From contig NZ_RQEV01000009.1 of assembly GCF_004771275.1 (NCBI RefSeq), forward strand, positions 124,001-188,000: 64,000 bases of DNA. The letters run 5' to 3'. Below are positions 34,395 to 45,600 of this stretch, piece after piece. The position numbers were made by a program, and so were the translations under genes. Position 1 is the first letter of the stretch; each line of letters opens with the position of its first letter. Under the pieces are notes generated by a model. The model saw only the letters and a program-made list of their open reading frames with translations. It was not told the DNA's origin and made no database searches. This stretch comes from Leptospira fluminis (lineage in GTDB: Bacteria; Spirochaetota; Leptospiria; Leptospirales; Leptospiraceae).

Positions 34395-36476
34395 TCATTC
34401 GAGAGACCGACCGCTAAAAGCTCTGTTGAATTCCTCTACTTTATACAGACTTTGGATCTTTTCGCGATATTTTTCTAAAATTACGGACCTCCTTAGTTTT
34501 TGCAGATTCGTCAGTTCGTCCCCGACTTCGAACGTTTTTTCAACCAGCAAAAAAGGAGAGATTTGTTCGAAAGATTTGAATCCGGATTTGGAATTATTTA
34601 AGGATTTGATTTCGGTTCGGAAGAGTTCTATCACTTTCCGATTTTTCAACAAATCCTCAATTGAGGAATATCTGATATTACGATCCTTTGCCCACTTTCG
34701 TAAGACTTCGAAATCCGGAACGATAATGGCGCCCAAATTTTTCTGATCTTGGCCGATCACCATGCATTGACTGATGAATTCCGAAGATTGAAGGCAGGCT
34801 TCTATCGGTACCGGTTCGACGTTTTCGCCTCCGCGCAATACGATGGTCTCTTTGGCTCTTCCCGCAAGTGTAAGCGTGTTATTGAAACCGATGATCCCTA
34901 AATCCCCCGTATTCATCCAACCTCCCTTAAGGGCCGCCTCCGTTTCCGCTTCGTTCTTGAAATATCCTTTCATAACCTGCGGTCCTTGAACAAAAATGAT
35001 TCCTTTTCTTCCCGGTTTGCCCTGCACGAATCTTCCCGAATCGTCTATTTCGGATAACACTTCGTTCGTTTCCGATCGTACCTGTAACCTTGTCTTCGGT
35101 AGAATGTGCCCGACCGTACCCAATACCATTTGACGGAATCTGCGAATGGAAATCGTCGGCGAAGTTTCCGTCATTCCGTAACCTTCTAAAATCCTAATAC
35201 CGATCGAGTCCAAAAATACGTCCACTCGGATCGGTAGGGCGCCGCCTCCTGAAATCGGAACCCTAAGTTCTCCTCCTGTAAGCATCATTCTGTACTTCGA
35301 CAAAATCCATCGATCCAAAGTAAAGCTGTTCAGTACTGAAAAAATCGCACCGAGTAGAAAGAACATATGCTGAAATTCGTAAGAATACGAATGGATTCCG
35401 AACCAGATCCCCAAAGCGAAAAAAAGGGAGGACATATAAAACGGTCCGAGAAGAAGATAGACGGCCCCCATACCGATTCGCCTGAAAAAGGTCGATATAG
35501 TCTTTCTACCGCTCAGATCCAGCTCGTTTCCGGTCAAAAAAGCCGTCGCTTTTCTGACGTTTCTCGTATAGAAACAGGACAAATGGAAGATCGCTCTTGT
35601 CAGGGCGCTCGTTCTTGTGGAGTCGTTGATCTTGGCGAGGATTCCGTTTGCGAGCATTTCCCAAACCCGCGGAGCGGAACCGAATATCGTAGGTTTAAAT
35701 TCCAACAGATTTTGCTTAAGTTCCGGAAGATTAGAATAAAACGTGGATGCTCCCGCGCTGATGCAGCAATATTCCAGAAACCTTTCGAATATATGCCATA
35801 TCGGTAATATTGTAACCGCTCTGTCCTCTTTTTCCAACTGGAGCAGCGGAACAACCGCACTTATTTGATGAATCATATTGGAATGAGTCAGTTGTACGCC
35901 TTTCGGTTTTCCGGTAGTACCAGAGGTGTATATGATCGTAAAAAGATCATCCGATCCGATTTCACTAATTCTGCTTTCCGCTTTTCGGGATCCGTTTTGT
36001 CGCAAGAGGCGACCTTTTTCGATAAGATCGTAGATATGATATGCTCCCGTTTCCTCGTCTATAGGACTTTGGAGCAATATAAAGACGGACTCAGACTCCA
36101 GCAGGGATTTATTTCGCAAAATTCGGTTCAGTAGTTTCAAATTTTCGACGAATACGATCCTACTTTCGCTATGATTCAGAATATAAACGATCTCGGCATC
36201 GGTGATATCGGAACCCCGCGGAACGTCGACACATCCGGAAAGTAAAATGGACGCATCCGCTAAAATCCACTCGACCCGATTATCGGAAAGGATGGCCACA
36301 TGTTCTTTTGGCTTTAAACCTAAATGGAGTAACGATTCTGCCAAAGAGAGTGCGGAAGAATACAACTCCGAATAGGAAAGCTCGCAAATTCTCTTCTGGT
36401 GATCTCGATAACGAAAAGCGGTTTTGTCCCCGAATTTTTCGGCGGAACCCTTAAATAAATCGGCCAGCGTTCTCAT
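34395..36476 (-). CDS. Long-chain acyl-CoA ligase (AMP-forming) with internal membrane insert
   Basis: 693 residues of the ANL superfamily. The P-loop YTSGTTGKPKG is at 184-194, then ILEGYGMTETSP (A5), TGDLG (A7) and GRAKETIVLRGGENVEP (A8). It would activate a fatty acid as acyl-AMP and pass it to CoA. An insert at about residues 335-400 contains two or three hydrophobic segments (GAVYLLLGPFYMSSLFFALG), so the enzyme is probably membrane attached; inserts of this kind are known in spirochaete ligases. It lies downstream of the carboxylase with a 220-bp A/T-rich gap holding a possible own promoter. Here it could activate exogenous or FAS-derived free acids. Confidence 0.9.
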   Translation of the reverse strand: MRTLADLFKGSAEKFGDKTAFRYRDHQKRICELSYSELYSSALSLAESLLHLGLKPKEHVAILSDNRVEWILADASILLSGCVDVPRGSDITDAEIVYILNHSESRIVFVENLKLLNRILRNKSLLESESVFILLQSPIDEETGAYHIYDLIEKGRLLRQNGSRKAESRISEIGSDDLFTIIYTSGTTGKPKGVQLTHSNMIHQISAVVPLLQLEKEDRAVTILPIWHIFERFLEYCCISAGASTFYSNLPELKQNLLEFKPTIFGSAPRVWEMLANGILAKINDSTRTSALTRAIFHLSCFYTRNVRKATAFLTGNELDLSGRKTISTFFRRIGMGAVYLLLGPFYMSSLFFALGIWFGIHSYSYEFQHMFFLLGAIFSVLNSFTLDRWILSKYRMMLTGGELRVPISGGGALPIRVDVFLDSIGIRILEGYGMTETSPTISIRRFRQMVLGTVGHILPKTRLQVRSETNEVLSEIDDSGRFVQGKPGRKGIIFVQGPQVMKGYFKNEAETEAALKGGWMNTGDLGIIGFNNTLTLAGRAKETIVLRGGENVEPVPIEACLQSSEFISQCMVIGQDQKNLGAIIVPDFEVLRKWAKDRNIRYSSIEDLLKNRKVIELFRTEIKSLNNSKSGFKSFEQISPFLLVEKTFEVGDELTNLQKLRRSVILEKYREKIQSLYKVEEFNRAFSGRSLE

Positions 36477-36638
36477 ATTTCGTTCTTCCTTTCGCCTCGA
36501 ACTTTTTCGCTTTGAAAAGTCTCCTTTTCACTGCATCACGCAGTATAGCAGCGATCCGATTCTGCGACTTGAACGCTACGGCTGAATCCGTCGGATTTCT
36601 TTGAAAGATTCGGCTAAAACGTTCCGGAAGTTTTTCAT

Positions 36639-36644
36639 ATTATA
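36639..36644 (-). promoter_or_regulatory. Candidate -10 box upstream of the acyl-CoA ligase
   Basis: TATAAT on the minus strand in an A/T-rich stretch (36633-36675) between the carboxylase and the ligase. A TTGTTA-like -35 is present but at about 20 bases, so the match is weak. It would allow the ligase and phosphatase to be read separately from the FAS genes. Confidence 0.3.
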
Positions 36645-36696
36645 ATACAACAAATATTTTATAATAACAAATTCCGGATTAAGCCGATATTCCTTC

Positions 36697-39600
36697 TCAT
36701 TCTTTAGGCGAAGGAAAGATCTCTTCCTTGGAGGCGTAGGAAAACCTTCGTGCATTCCAATCTCTACACCTCTGTTCCGCCTGCAAAAGTCCTTCTAAAA
36801 TCGCGCCTCTTAACTCCGAGATCTCGTCGAATAAATGATCGATCACTCCTGTCGCAAAAGCATCATGAGAAGCTTTGGCCTTATTTCGAAAGGATTCTAG
36901 AAACTCCGTACGGAGCGTTTCCACCTCTTCTTTCTTTCCCTCTTCTTCCAGGCGCGCCACCTTTCCTCCATGAAAAAGGTCGAACGCCGAAAATGCTCCC
37001 ATTACCGCCAGCGTACTCTCTTTCATGGAACAGTACGAAATTCCGGGTCTTAAGAATCCGCTGAATGCGTGAATTTGCCTTCCTCCGTAATTCTGTCGTA
37101 AAACTACGGACACGACCGGATTCCTGGAAAGAACATTGATATCCAAGGATTCTCCTCCGATCTGTTGGATCCGGAGTCTTTCCTGTTTCAGCCCAGGCAC
37201 AAAGCCCGGCGCATCTGAAAGCATCACCAGAGGAATATCGAATTTGGATAAAAACTCCATAAAGATCCGGAATTTTTCCGTTCCGGAAGCATCTGGAGCT
37301 CCGCCGTCTTTCGGTTGGTCTGCGATAATTCCTACCGTTTTTCCGGCGATCCTTCCGAGCCCCGTAATCAAACTCGATCCCGGATCGGCCTGAAAGAATT
37401 CCAAAAACGTACCCGCATCCAGAGCGGCTTCGATTACGGAAGAACGCATATCGTAAGCCTGACTGAGATCCTTCGGTAAACTCGGCACACCCCGGACCGT
37501 ATCTTCTTGCATTCGATTTCTATAACGAAGCAACGAAAAGACTTCGCCAGCTACTGAGAAAGCTTTTCGTTCGTCTTCCACCAGAAAAGTCGGGGTCTTA
37601 AATAAGGATCCGGCCGATAATTCCCGTTTTTCCTTCCGGTTTTCTTCTACTAGAATCCAGACGTCTCCCGAAATCGTATTTTCGGACAACTTTAGACTTT
37701 TAGAATCTTTAACGATATGAAGAACGGGTTCCCGATTGGCGGACAAAAGATTCAATATGTCTCTGCCGATCCGGAACGATTCCCCGTCTTCCAGATAAGA
37801 GTTGCTGAACCAAGTCCTACCGTAAATCAATAATACTCCTGTTCCGGATTTACGTGCAATCCTCAAAGACTCTTTAGCTTTTATTAATGAAGCATAGGAA
37901 TGAAACCCGAACTCGGACCTCGGCCCTAAACCCAAGACCGGAACTCCCTTCAATCTCAAGAGCCCGGAGACTAATGCTTCTCCGCCGGAATAGTTATCTT
38001 TGATCGATAAAAAATCGCCTTCGTCCGATGCGGATCCAAGCACAGCTTCCGATATGACGTCCCGATTCCGCATCTCTTGGTCAGTCGCAGATTTTCGTTC
38101 GGAAAGAGACCCGATTTCCTCATATCGATATGCCGGATCTCCGAAAAGGATCTTTTGAATCCTGCAAAGAATCGAAATCAAGTGGACTTTATCGTTCGCT
38201 ATGAAGTCCACTGTTCCCGTCCCTCGCCCCATGATCTTAGCTCCGCCGATCTCGTAATTGGTAAACCGTTCCCCGGTTACGGACTCGATTACCGCTGCGC
38301 CCGTCAAAACTCGATAGGACTGCTCTTCGTCTAACAGGACTTGAATGGATGCTTGGGAAGAACCGTACACGTCCAATCCTGTGGAAGACCCTACGCCTAC
38401 CGCGACGATCAAACATCTCGACGGTCGATCCTCCGGAAGATAAGGTCTGAGGTTCAGATCCTTCAATTTGTGTATTACGGAAAACAATTCTGGAATGGCA
38501 GGATCGTTGTGGGATTCTATAGCGGCCATAAATTCCCTGGCCGGCACCCGTCCCGTCAGAAGAGAGTTCACGAAAAACCCTTCTGCAGCGCGGTTTAAAG
38601 AAACCATTCCCTCTTTGATATTAGCTCCTGCTCCGTCGTTCCAAACGTAAAGGGGAAGATCCATCCGGTAGGAAATGCAGGCTGCCGCGAAGTATTTTCT
38701 TCCTTCCTTATCCCCCGTCGCTCCTCCTGCGACTCTCGAATCTTTGAAAAAGAAAACCGCTTCCTGTCCCGAAATTTTTCCTACGAAAATCTTTGCACCG
38801 ATCGGAATCGTCGTAGTTTCTTCGTATTCCGGGAAATCAAGTCCCGGAATGGAGATCTCGCGGAAAGTGTCTGGATCGAACGTTTCTTCCGCCCATCTTT
38901 CCAGAGGCCATTTCCCTTTTTCATACATTTTGGAATTTTTAGGTTCGACTTCCTGCGAATAAGGAAACCTTATATCTTCTTTTCCTAATATATCCATCCT
39001 AAGCTTTCCGTCCCTAAAAAAGAAGGAATAAATCTTGGATTTTTCGGGTGCGCCTAATATTTCCAGAGTCAGTCCGGAATAATCCGCATGAAGGAAGAAC
39101 TCCATAATGGAAGCGGCGCTGTTTCGTAGGATCTCATACTCTCGATCTCTTACCGGAGAAGGATTGCCCTGAAAGGGAGTTTTCCCTTTTTCGGTCACGA
39201 GCTCCAAACGTATAGAAGACGCCAAATGATAACGGTTGGCGGCGGTTAATAAAGATACCGCGGCGATGCACTCGTTTTCCAGATTCTCGTTAAAGGATTT
39301 CCCTTCCGAATCGACTCCGGTACTTTCCGAAGGATCGGAATCCAGTCGCGCGACGAGTAAAAGCTCGGTTTTTTCCTTCGACTCCGTTACGTACAAAAAA
39401 TATCTCTCGGAGGGAAATTCCAAACGGCGAATTTGTCCCCTGCCTTTCCAATAATCCAGTTTTTCGGAGAGTAGAGCCGTAAATTTCTCCGAAACGTTTT
39501 CGGAGGCTAAAAATAGATCGGATCGGAATTCGAAGAGTTTCCCACGATCGAAATCTTGTTCCGAAACCAAATCCATCGGCTCCCGGGTAAAAATCTTGTA

Positions 39601-42600
39601 TTTGGATTGGTGTCGCTTAGCAAGAGTCCGCACCCCCTCAGGAATGTTAAACGAATTGGATTTTCTTTTGTTCAGAATTCTTTTTAGTATTTTTTCAAGC
39701 CTTGGATCCCTATCTCTTTCCTCCAACGCAAGCAACTCGTGCAGGTAAACGTCGAAAGCCTTGGCCGAAGGTAGGAAAGGTTCCAACGCTAAAAGGATCT
39801 CTGCATAGAAATCCGGTTGAGCTAACTGATTCCTATAAGAGGAGAGTATGTAACCGAAGGCGATGCCTTGGTCTTGCATCCGACGGAATTGCGTCCAAGG
39901 CTTCGCTCCATAAAAGGCAAACAACCTGGAAAGAAGTTTTGCGGTATCCTTTGCGGGCTTAAATCCCTCACGATCCCAATGAATCAACGCTCTTTGTAAT
40001 TCGCTAAAATGGGAACGACCAGGAAGGAAATCGGACAAGAATAACCGCTTCGTCAAAACGATATATCGGAAGAACAATTTGACAATATCTTCCCACTCGC
40101 TTCTTTCTTTCCGATTTTTGAGTATCTCTTCCTTTTCAAGTCCTTTTAGAAGAGCGGAGATTTTACTTTTTGTTATGGATCCGGAGCAGAAGCCCAACAG
40201 CCAGGACCGTAACAAAAGCCGGACCTCCTTCCTCTGGACCGCGGAGTAAGGTCTTTTCATCAAATCCGCTTCGCGATCCTCGATACCGTCCGCAGGAACA
40301 TCGCCCCATTTTTCCAATCTAGCTAAAGAAGAGGGGGTTTCGGTATCCAGGTTCTGCTGTTGCGCGCTCTCGGAGAAAATCAGTCGGGAGGAGTGTTCGG
40401 ATACCGACTCGGATGAGTTGAACGTTACTTTCGCGAGAATTTCCCCTTCCGCAAAACTCTTTCCTAAAATTTGACCGGAAGCGGTATTTCCTTGAATCAA
40501 TCTACTGAGATCCCCCTTTTCGATCAGGTAAGACAGGACTCCGTCGATCGGTGCCTTGAGTAATGTCTCCATTTTCATGGCGGAAATAACGATCAGAGAA
40601 TCTCCCTTCCTGATCGTACCTCCTAATGTCCAAGGCTTTTTGGTTTCCGGGTTCTCGCATAATTTTACGAACGTTCCTTGGAAGGGAGATCTGAGAACGC
40701 CTGCGTCGTCTCCGGAATCCTGTTTGCTTTCCGACGTGATTTTCAGACGGGAATAGCGTACTGCCCCTTTTGAATCGAAAAAACGGATCAATTGAAAATT
40801 CGGCTTTGCGTCGATCTTTACGGAAACATTTCTATCTCCGGATTCGGCCAATAATTGAAGCCCATCCCTGGAATACCGACTGACCCTAACACGCCTGAGC
40901 GGAAGGCACTCGCCCCCGATCCAGAATTCGGATATACCTGTCCGTAAAAGAAAAACGTTATAATAGGAATCATTGATAAAAATTTTATAATGCGCGGGGG
41001 ATTCTGTTTCATTATCGGAATATAGGAGTTGAGTCAAATTCCGTTCCCTAAAAATCTCCGAAACGGATCTTCCGGTTTCCCTAAGACTTTCTCCTATGCA
41101 AGCGTAAGTTATGGATTCTTCCAATAGATCCGTTTTTGCCGAAACCAATTCGGGAAACTCGTCCAACAACCTGTTGTCGTAATCCCCCTCGCGAAATTTC
41201 GGATGTCGCACCACGGAAAGGAGTTGTTCGATATTGGAAGTGATTCCGCTCATATAGATTTCACTCAAAGCGCGTTCCATGCGTTGCAAGGCTTCGAACC
41301 TATTTTTTCCGAACGCGAGAAGCTTTCCCACCATGGGGTCGAATTCCCCCGGTATACTATCCCCTTTTTTGAAACCGAAATCGCAGCGTATTCCGTTGAA
41401 CGTAGGCAACTCCAACTCTTTGATTTTTCCGGGAGAAGGAGAATAATTTTGGTAAGGATCCTCCGCGTAAATTCGACATTGGATCGAATGTTCTCGCTCA
41501 CGAAATCTGGACTGCAAGGCGGAATGGTACGGGATTTGATCTTCACGATCGTCGAAAAGGAAAATTTGCCATTTGACCAAATCCACCCCCACGGATTGGT
41601 CCGTAACCGCATATTCCACCTGCAGTCTGGTATTCATTTCTAAAAATCCGAATTGGCCCGTTTCGCGATCCAAAAGGAACTCTACCGTGCCGGCTCCGCA
41701 ATCGTTAGAATATCCGGAAAGTCCCGCTATTTTTTCGGCGCCGGAAAGTAACTGCAGTTGGGTCGAATGAGGTAGAAAATGCTCTCCGGATTCTTCTATA
41801 ATCTTTTGGTTTCTCCTTTGTACCGCGCATTTGCGGATTCCCACCGCGATTCCGTTAAAAATCTGCACTTCGAAATGCGCCGGCCTTTCAATGAATTTTT
41901 CCAAATAAAAGGTCTCGTTTCCGTAGGAACTTCTCCCGATCCGAACGGCACTCTCTATCGCAGGCGCCAGTTCCTGCGGATTGCGAACGACGAGCATTCC
42001 CTTTCCGCCTCCTCCGGCGTCGAGTTTAAGGATGATTGGATACCCGATTCGTTCCGCTTCGATAAGCGCTTCTTCTATACCTCGTATGGAACCGGAACCC
42101 TGAAAGAGCGGGACTCCGTTTTGGCTGGCCAAATGTCGAGCGTCCAATTTGTTTCCGACTTTCCGCATAACGGAAGCCTTCGGGCCCATGAAAATGATTT
42201 CCCGTTCGTAGAACTTCTCCGCTTCCCTTAACATTTCTACGAATTCGTAATTTTCGGACAGGAAACCGTACCCAGGATATACAGCGTTTGCTCCGCTTTC
42301 GAGCACTGCAGCACAGATCACCGGTATATTGGCATAATTCTTTGCCTCGCCTATATAGACCACTTCATCCGCGAACTCGAACCAGGACTGTCCCCTATCC
42401 TTGTCCGCTACCACGGCAACGGAACGGATTCCCTCCTCATGCAGTGCGAGAAAAAAACGTTTTGCGATCTCGCCTCTGTTCGCAATCAACACTTTCTGAA
42501 GTTTGCCCTGTCTCTTCGGTGATTTGAACGCCTTCGTGCGAAAAGTCGCGTTCAATTCCCTCAGTTTCACGCGACAGGATTCTATCTCCGAAATTCCTTG

Positions 42601-42651
42601 CGTGAGAGAGATCGTTCCGGATTCGTATTTTGGAATTGCCGTCTTTTTCAT
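36697..42651 (-). CDS. Single-chain multidomain acyl-CoA carboxylase (BC-BCCP-central-CT), ACC-like
   Basis: 1984 residues. After a ~50-residue extension comes biotin carboxylase (~54-520; KVLIANRGEIAKRF, ATP-grasp GGGGKGM near 215, EMNTRLQVEY near 338), then a biotinyl domain with VISAMKMET (Lys693 is the biotin site). A ~550-residue central region follows with no recognised motif, as in eukaryotic ACC. Both carboxyltransferase halves come last (~1290-1600 with DSRVAGGATG; ~1720-1970 with DQPKDGGAPDASG and LSDAPGFVPG). It should turn acetyl-CoA into malonyl-CoA for the FAS encoded just upstream. AGGAGGAAGAG before the ATG overlaps the FAS stop, so the two are translationally coupled. A propionyl-CoA or long-chain carboxylase role is the alternative. 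Confidence 0.88.
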   Translation of the reverse strand: MKKTAIPKYESGTISLTQGISEIESCRVKLRELNATFRTKAFKSPKRQGKLQKVLIANRGEIAKRFFLALHEEGIRSVAVVADKDRGQSWFEFADEVVYIGEAKNYANIPVICAAVLESGANAVYPGYGFLSENYEFVEMLREAEKFYEREIIFMGPKASVMRKVGNKLDARHLASQNGVPLFQGSGSIRGIEEALIEAERIGYPIILKLDAGGGGKGMLVVRNPQELAPAIESAVRIGRSSYGNETFYLEKFIERPAHFEVQIFNGIAVGIRKCAVQRRNQKIIEESGEHFLPHSTQLQLLSGAEKIAGLSGYSNDCGAGTVEFLLDRETGQFGFLEMNTRLQVEYAVTDQSVGVDLVKWQIFLFDDREDQIPYHSALQSRFREREHSIQCRIYAEDPYQNYSPSPGKIKELELPTFNGIRCDFGFKKGDSIPGEFDPMVGKLLAFGKNRFEALQRMERALSEIYMSGITSNIEQLLSVVRHPKFREGDYDNRLLDEFPELVSAKTDLLEESITYACIGESLRETGRSVSEIFRERNLTQLLYSDNETESPAHYKIFINDSYYNVFLLRTGISEFWIGGECLPLRRVRVSRYSRDGLQLLAESGDRNVSVKIDAKPNFQLIRFFDSKGAVRYSRLKITSESKQDSGDDAGVLRSPFQGTFVKLCENPETKKPWTLGGTIRKGDSLIVISAMKMETLLKAPIDGVLSYLIEKGDLSRLIQGNTASGQILGKSFAEGEILAKVTFNSSESVSEHSSRLIFSESAQQQNLDTETPSSLARLEKWGDVPADGIEDREADLMKRPYSAVQRKEVRLLLRSWLLGFCSGSITKSKISALLKGLEKEEILKNRKERSEWEDIVKLFFRYIVLTKRLFLSDFLPGRSHFSELQRALIHWDREGFKPAKDTAKLLSRLFAFYGAKPWTQFRRMQDQGIAFGYILSSYRNQLAQPDFYAEILLALEPFLPSAKAFDVYLHELLALEERDRDPRLEKILKRILNKRKSNSFNIPEGVRTLAKRHQSKYKIFTREPMDLVSEQDFDRGKLFEFRSDLFLASENVSEKFTALLSEKLDYWKGRGQIRRLEFPSERYFLYVTESKEKTELLLVARLDSDPSESTGVDSEGKSFNENLENECIAAVSLLTAANRYHLASSIRLELVTEKGKTPFQGNPSPVRDREYEILRNSAASIMEFFLHADYSGLTLEILGAPEKSKIYSFFFRDGKLRMDILGKEDIRFPYSQEVEPKNSKMYEKGKWPLERWAEETFDPDTFREISIPGLDFPEYEETTTIPIGAKIFVGKISGQEAVFFFKDSRVAGGATGDKEGRKYFAAACISYRMDLPLYVWNDGAGANIKEGMVSLNRAAEGFFVNSLLTGRVPAREFMAAIESHNDPAIPELFSVIHKLKDLNLRPYLPEDRPSRCLIVAVGVGSSTGLDVYGSSQASIQVLLDEEQSYRVLTGAAVIESVTGERFTNYEIGGAKIMGRGTGTVDFIANDKVHLISILCRIQKILFGDPAYRYEEIGSLSERKSATDQEMRNRDVISEAVLGSASDEGDFLSIKDNYSGGEALVSGLLRLKGVPVLGLGPRSEFGFHSYASLIKAKESLRIARKSGTGVLLIYGRTWFSNSYLEDGESFRIGRDILNLLSANREPVLHIVKDSKSLKLSENTISGDVWILVEENRKEKRELSAGSLFKTPTFLVEDERKAFSVAGEVFSLLRYRNRMQEDTVRGVPSLPKDLSQAYDMRSSVIEAALDAGTFLEFFQADPGSSLITGLGRIAGKTVGIIADQPKDGGAPDASGTEKFRIFMEFLSKFDIPLVMLSDAPGFVPGLKQERLRIQQIGGESLDINVLSRNPVVSVVLRQNYGGRQIHAFSGFLRPGISYCSMKESTLAVMGAFSAFDLFHGGKVARLEEEGKKEEVETLRTEFLESFRNKAKASHDAFATGVIDHLFDEISELRGAILEGLLQAEQRCRDWNARRFSYASKEEIFPSPKE

Positions 42652-42661
42652 CTCTTCCTCC

Positions 42662-45600
42662 TCAGCGCTTTGCGGACTCCGGTAGGCGGAATTCAGCGTT
42701 TAAAAGAACCGACTCTTCCCGTTCAGTTTCTACGAAAGAATGCGTTTTTCTTTCGTAAAGTTTCGCGCCGACGTCCAAACGGATTTCGTTGTATTTACGA
42801 AGAGCGAAGGCGTTTCTTTTTCCGAGTTTTTGCACGTACTCCCTTTTTTGATCGGGAGAAAGCTTTGCCCAAAAGAAGTTGCGATGTAAGAGTAATGCCA
42901 GAGCACCTATATGACCGAATCCTAATGTAGTCAGGATTCCCGCCTTCCAATCGTGCTTTCCGAAAGAGATGGATTCGTCCGTAAAACAGATTTGCGAATA
43001 CGCATTCATATCGAAGTCCACGTCTTCCAGGTTTCTGTTTCCGGAAACGGTTCCTTCTTCGATCGCCTGAAGAAGTCCGATCATCTGCCAAATCGCGGCA
43101 CCGGCTTTAGGATGACCCGTTAGGGATTTTTGAGAAACGACAGGCAATAGGTTTCCGGGTGTTCTTCCCAATTTTCCCATAATGGTACACAACAGCTTAT
43201 TTTCGTTTTTATCGTTGGCCTTAGTGGAAGTGTCGTGTTTATAAGCGACCGCGATCGAGTCCGCATCCAGACCGAAATTTTCCAGCGCGTTTCTCAACGG
43301 GGAGATCTCGGTTTTGGATTCGGCCGCCAAAGAAAGCAGCCCGAGCCCGGGCGCGGGAATGGAAGTCTGGATTCCGTCCGTTCTGGAAGCCGCATATCCT
43401 AGAATTCCGTAAACGGGTAACCCCATTGCCAGAGCCAAATCCCCTCTTGCCAACAGAACGACTCCGCCGCCCTGAGATTCCAAAAATCCGTTTCGTCGGA
43501 CGTCGTTAGGACGGCAAACGCGAGAGGGATCGATTCCGATTTCAGCCATATCGTCCGTGTTCGCCGTCGCATTCATATCTCCGAAACCGATCATACTCTC
43601 TTCAGCCAGATCGTCGAAGGCTCCTGCGATCATGAATTTCGCTTTTCCGGAAAGAATGGAATCCCGGGCCAATTCCAGGGATACTCCTCCGGTCGCGCAA
43701 GCGGCGACGGGCGTCTGCATGACTCCGTAGATTCCGGCATATGTAGTGACCGCCCAAGCGGCGTTCACATTGATCAGTGCCTCTTGTAAAGCGTCGTGTT
43801 GTCTTTCTTCTCCTAGTCGATAATCCAAGAACAATCTTTTCAGTTTCTGCATTCCCCCCATTCCTGAACCCACACTCGTCCCCACTTGGCTCGGGTGAAC
43901 GTTTTCGAAAAGTTCGAACGGATCCAATCCAGCACGAAGATAGGCCTCGCAAGTACAGTAGAGGTTAAAGACGGTTACCGGATCCACCTGCCTGACCAGA
44001 TCCTTAGGAATCCCGTATCTTTCCGGATCCCAACCGTCCGGAATCTGCCCGGCCACACGTCTTTGGATTCCGGCCGCCTTCTTGACTTTCAGCACGGATC
44101 CTTTTCTTCGCTTAATAAACCATTTCTCGGACTGAGCGTTATGGTATATTTCGGTGATTTCCGGTTCCGCTTTTTTAAGCTCTTCCGCTTCCTCCGGACC
44201 GGATACGGGAATGTAGAAATCTTCTTCCAGCACGATATCCGTGAATACCGGTATGGACGTAGGATCGAATCCGGAACTTTTTTTCTCTACGATTCGGATA
44301 CCGGAATGTTTCAGGATTTCGGATTCGTATCTTTCCTTCACTTGCCATTCCGGAATTTCCTCTCCTGTTTGCGTGTCCGTCCAAACGCGGCCTTTTTCCC
44401 CGGCCTGATAACGAACGTAGCCCATCGTCCATGCCATTTCGAGACTAGCTTCGAGAGATAGACTGCCGTTCTTTTCCAATTCCCAACGGGTCATGGAACT
44501 TCCACCGGGACCGATTTCGGCGTATCCGACGATACACACCATTTTTTCCGGTTCGGGAATCGCTTCTTTTAGGAATCCCTTCAAGTCCGCATCTACCGGA
44601 ATCTCGGGGAGACGGAGCCCCTGGCTAGGTAATTTCCGGATTCGTTTTTCTTGTCTTGGCTCTTCTAGATTCCGGAGGACGGATCGAAATTCCGAATTCC
44701 TTTTCGACCTGGATACGACTTCCCCTCTAATCTCCGCGAGTATTTCTCCCAATCCGGTAACGTTTCTCAAACCTCCGGTAAAGTCCGCTTTTACCACTTC
44801 CTGAGATTGGTTTCTCTGGCTCCAGGCAGCTAAGCCGATCAGTAAGTAACCCATCTCCATTTTCGAGAAAGTCCGAATGCCTGTTTTATCCTCTAGTATC
44901 GGAGCGAGCAGATCGTTCGCTTCCATAAGCCCTGTTCCCCTAACCCATCCAATAACGGATCCTAATATGCGAACTGAACTCCCCCATTCTTCCCTTTCGG
45001 AGAACCTTTTCCGGAACAAAGTTTCCAATCCGATTTTGGTCTCCGAATACATTCCGTCTCTTCCGAACATTCCATGGTTCGGAGATAGAGGAAGAATCAC
45101 ATTGAGTTTTCCCTCGGAAACGTCCGATGCTATCCTGGATCTTCCCAGTTCGCCGATCAATTTCTCCACTCCGACAAGCATGACACGAAGGGAAAGTAAG
45201 GATGAATCGTCTAACGCGGAAGCCGTGTTTTCCTCTCCGACCGCGGCAAACGGAAGAAGAAAGTCCGGATACCATTTTTTTGCGGATAACCGCTCGGACA
45301 GGGAGCGAATGTCCGAAAACGAACCTTGCGAGAACGGAACCACTTCCAACGAAGCGCCGCGTACCCCGAAGCGCTGAAAAATCCTCTTATAAAATTGAAC
45401 CCTTTCCGAAGAATACGAAGTCGTGGTCAAAACGACCTCGGCTCCCCCGAGTAAAAACGCCTTAACGGTTTCCAATGCGATGGAATCCGGTCCGGCTCCG
45501 GTAACGAGCACTTTCTTGCCTGCAAAGGAAACGCCTATTCTACAAAGTTCGTTCAATACACGGGTGAATTCCTGCGTAGCCTTCGTATCGGCACGAAAGG

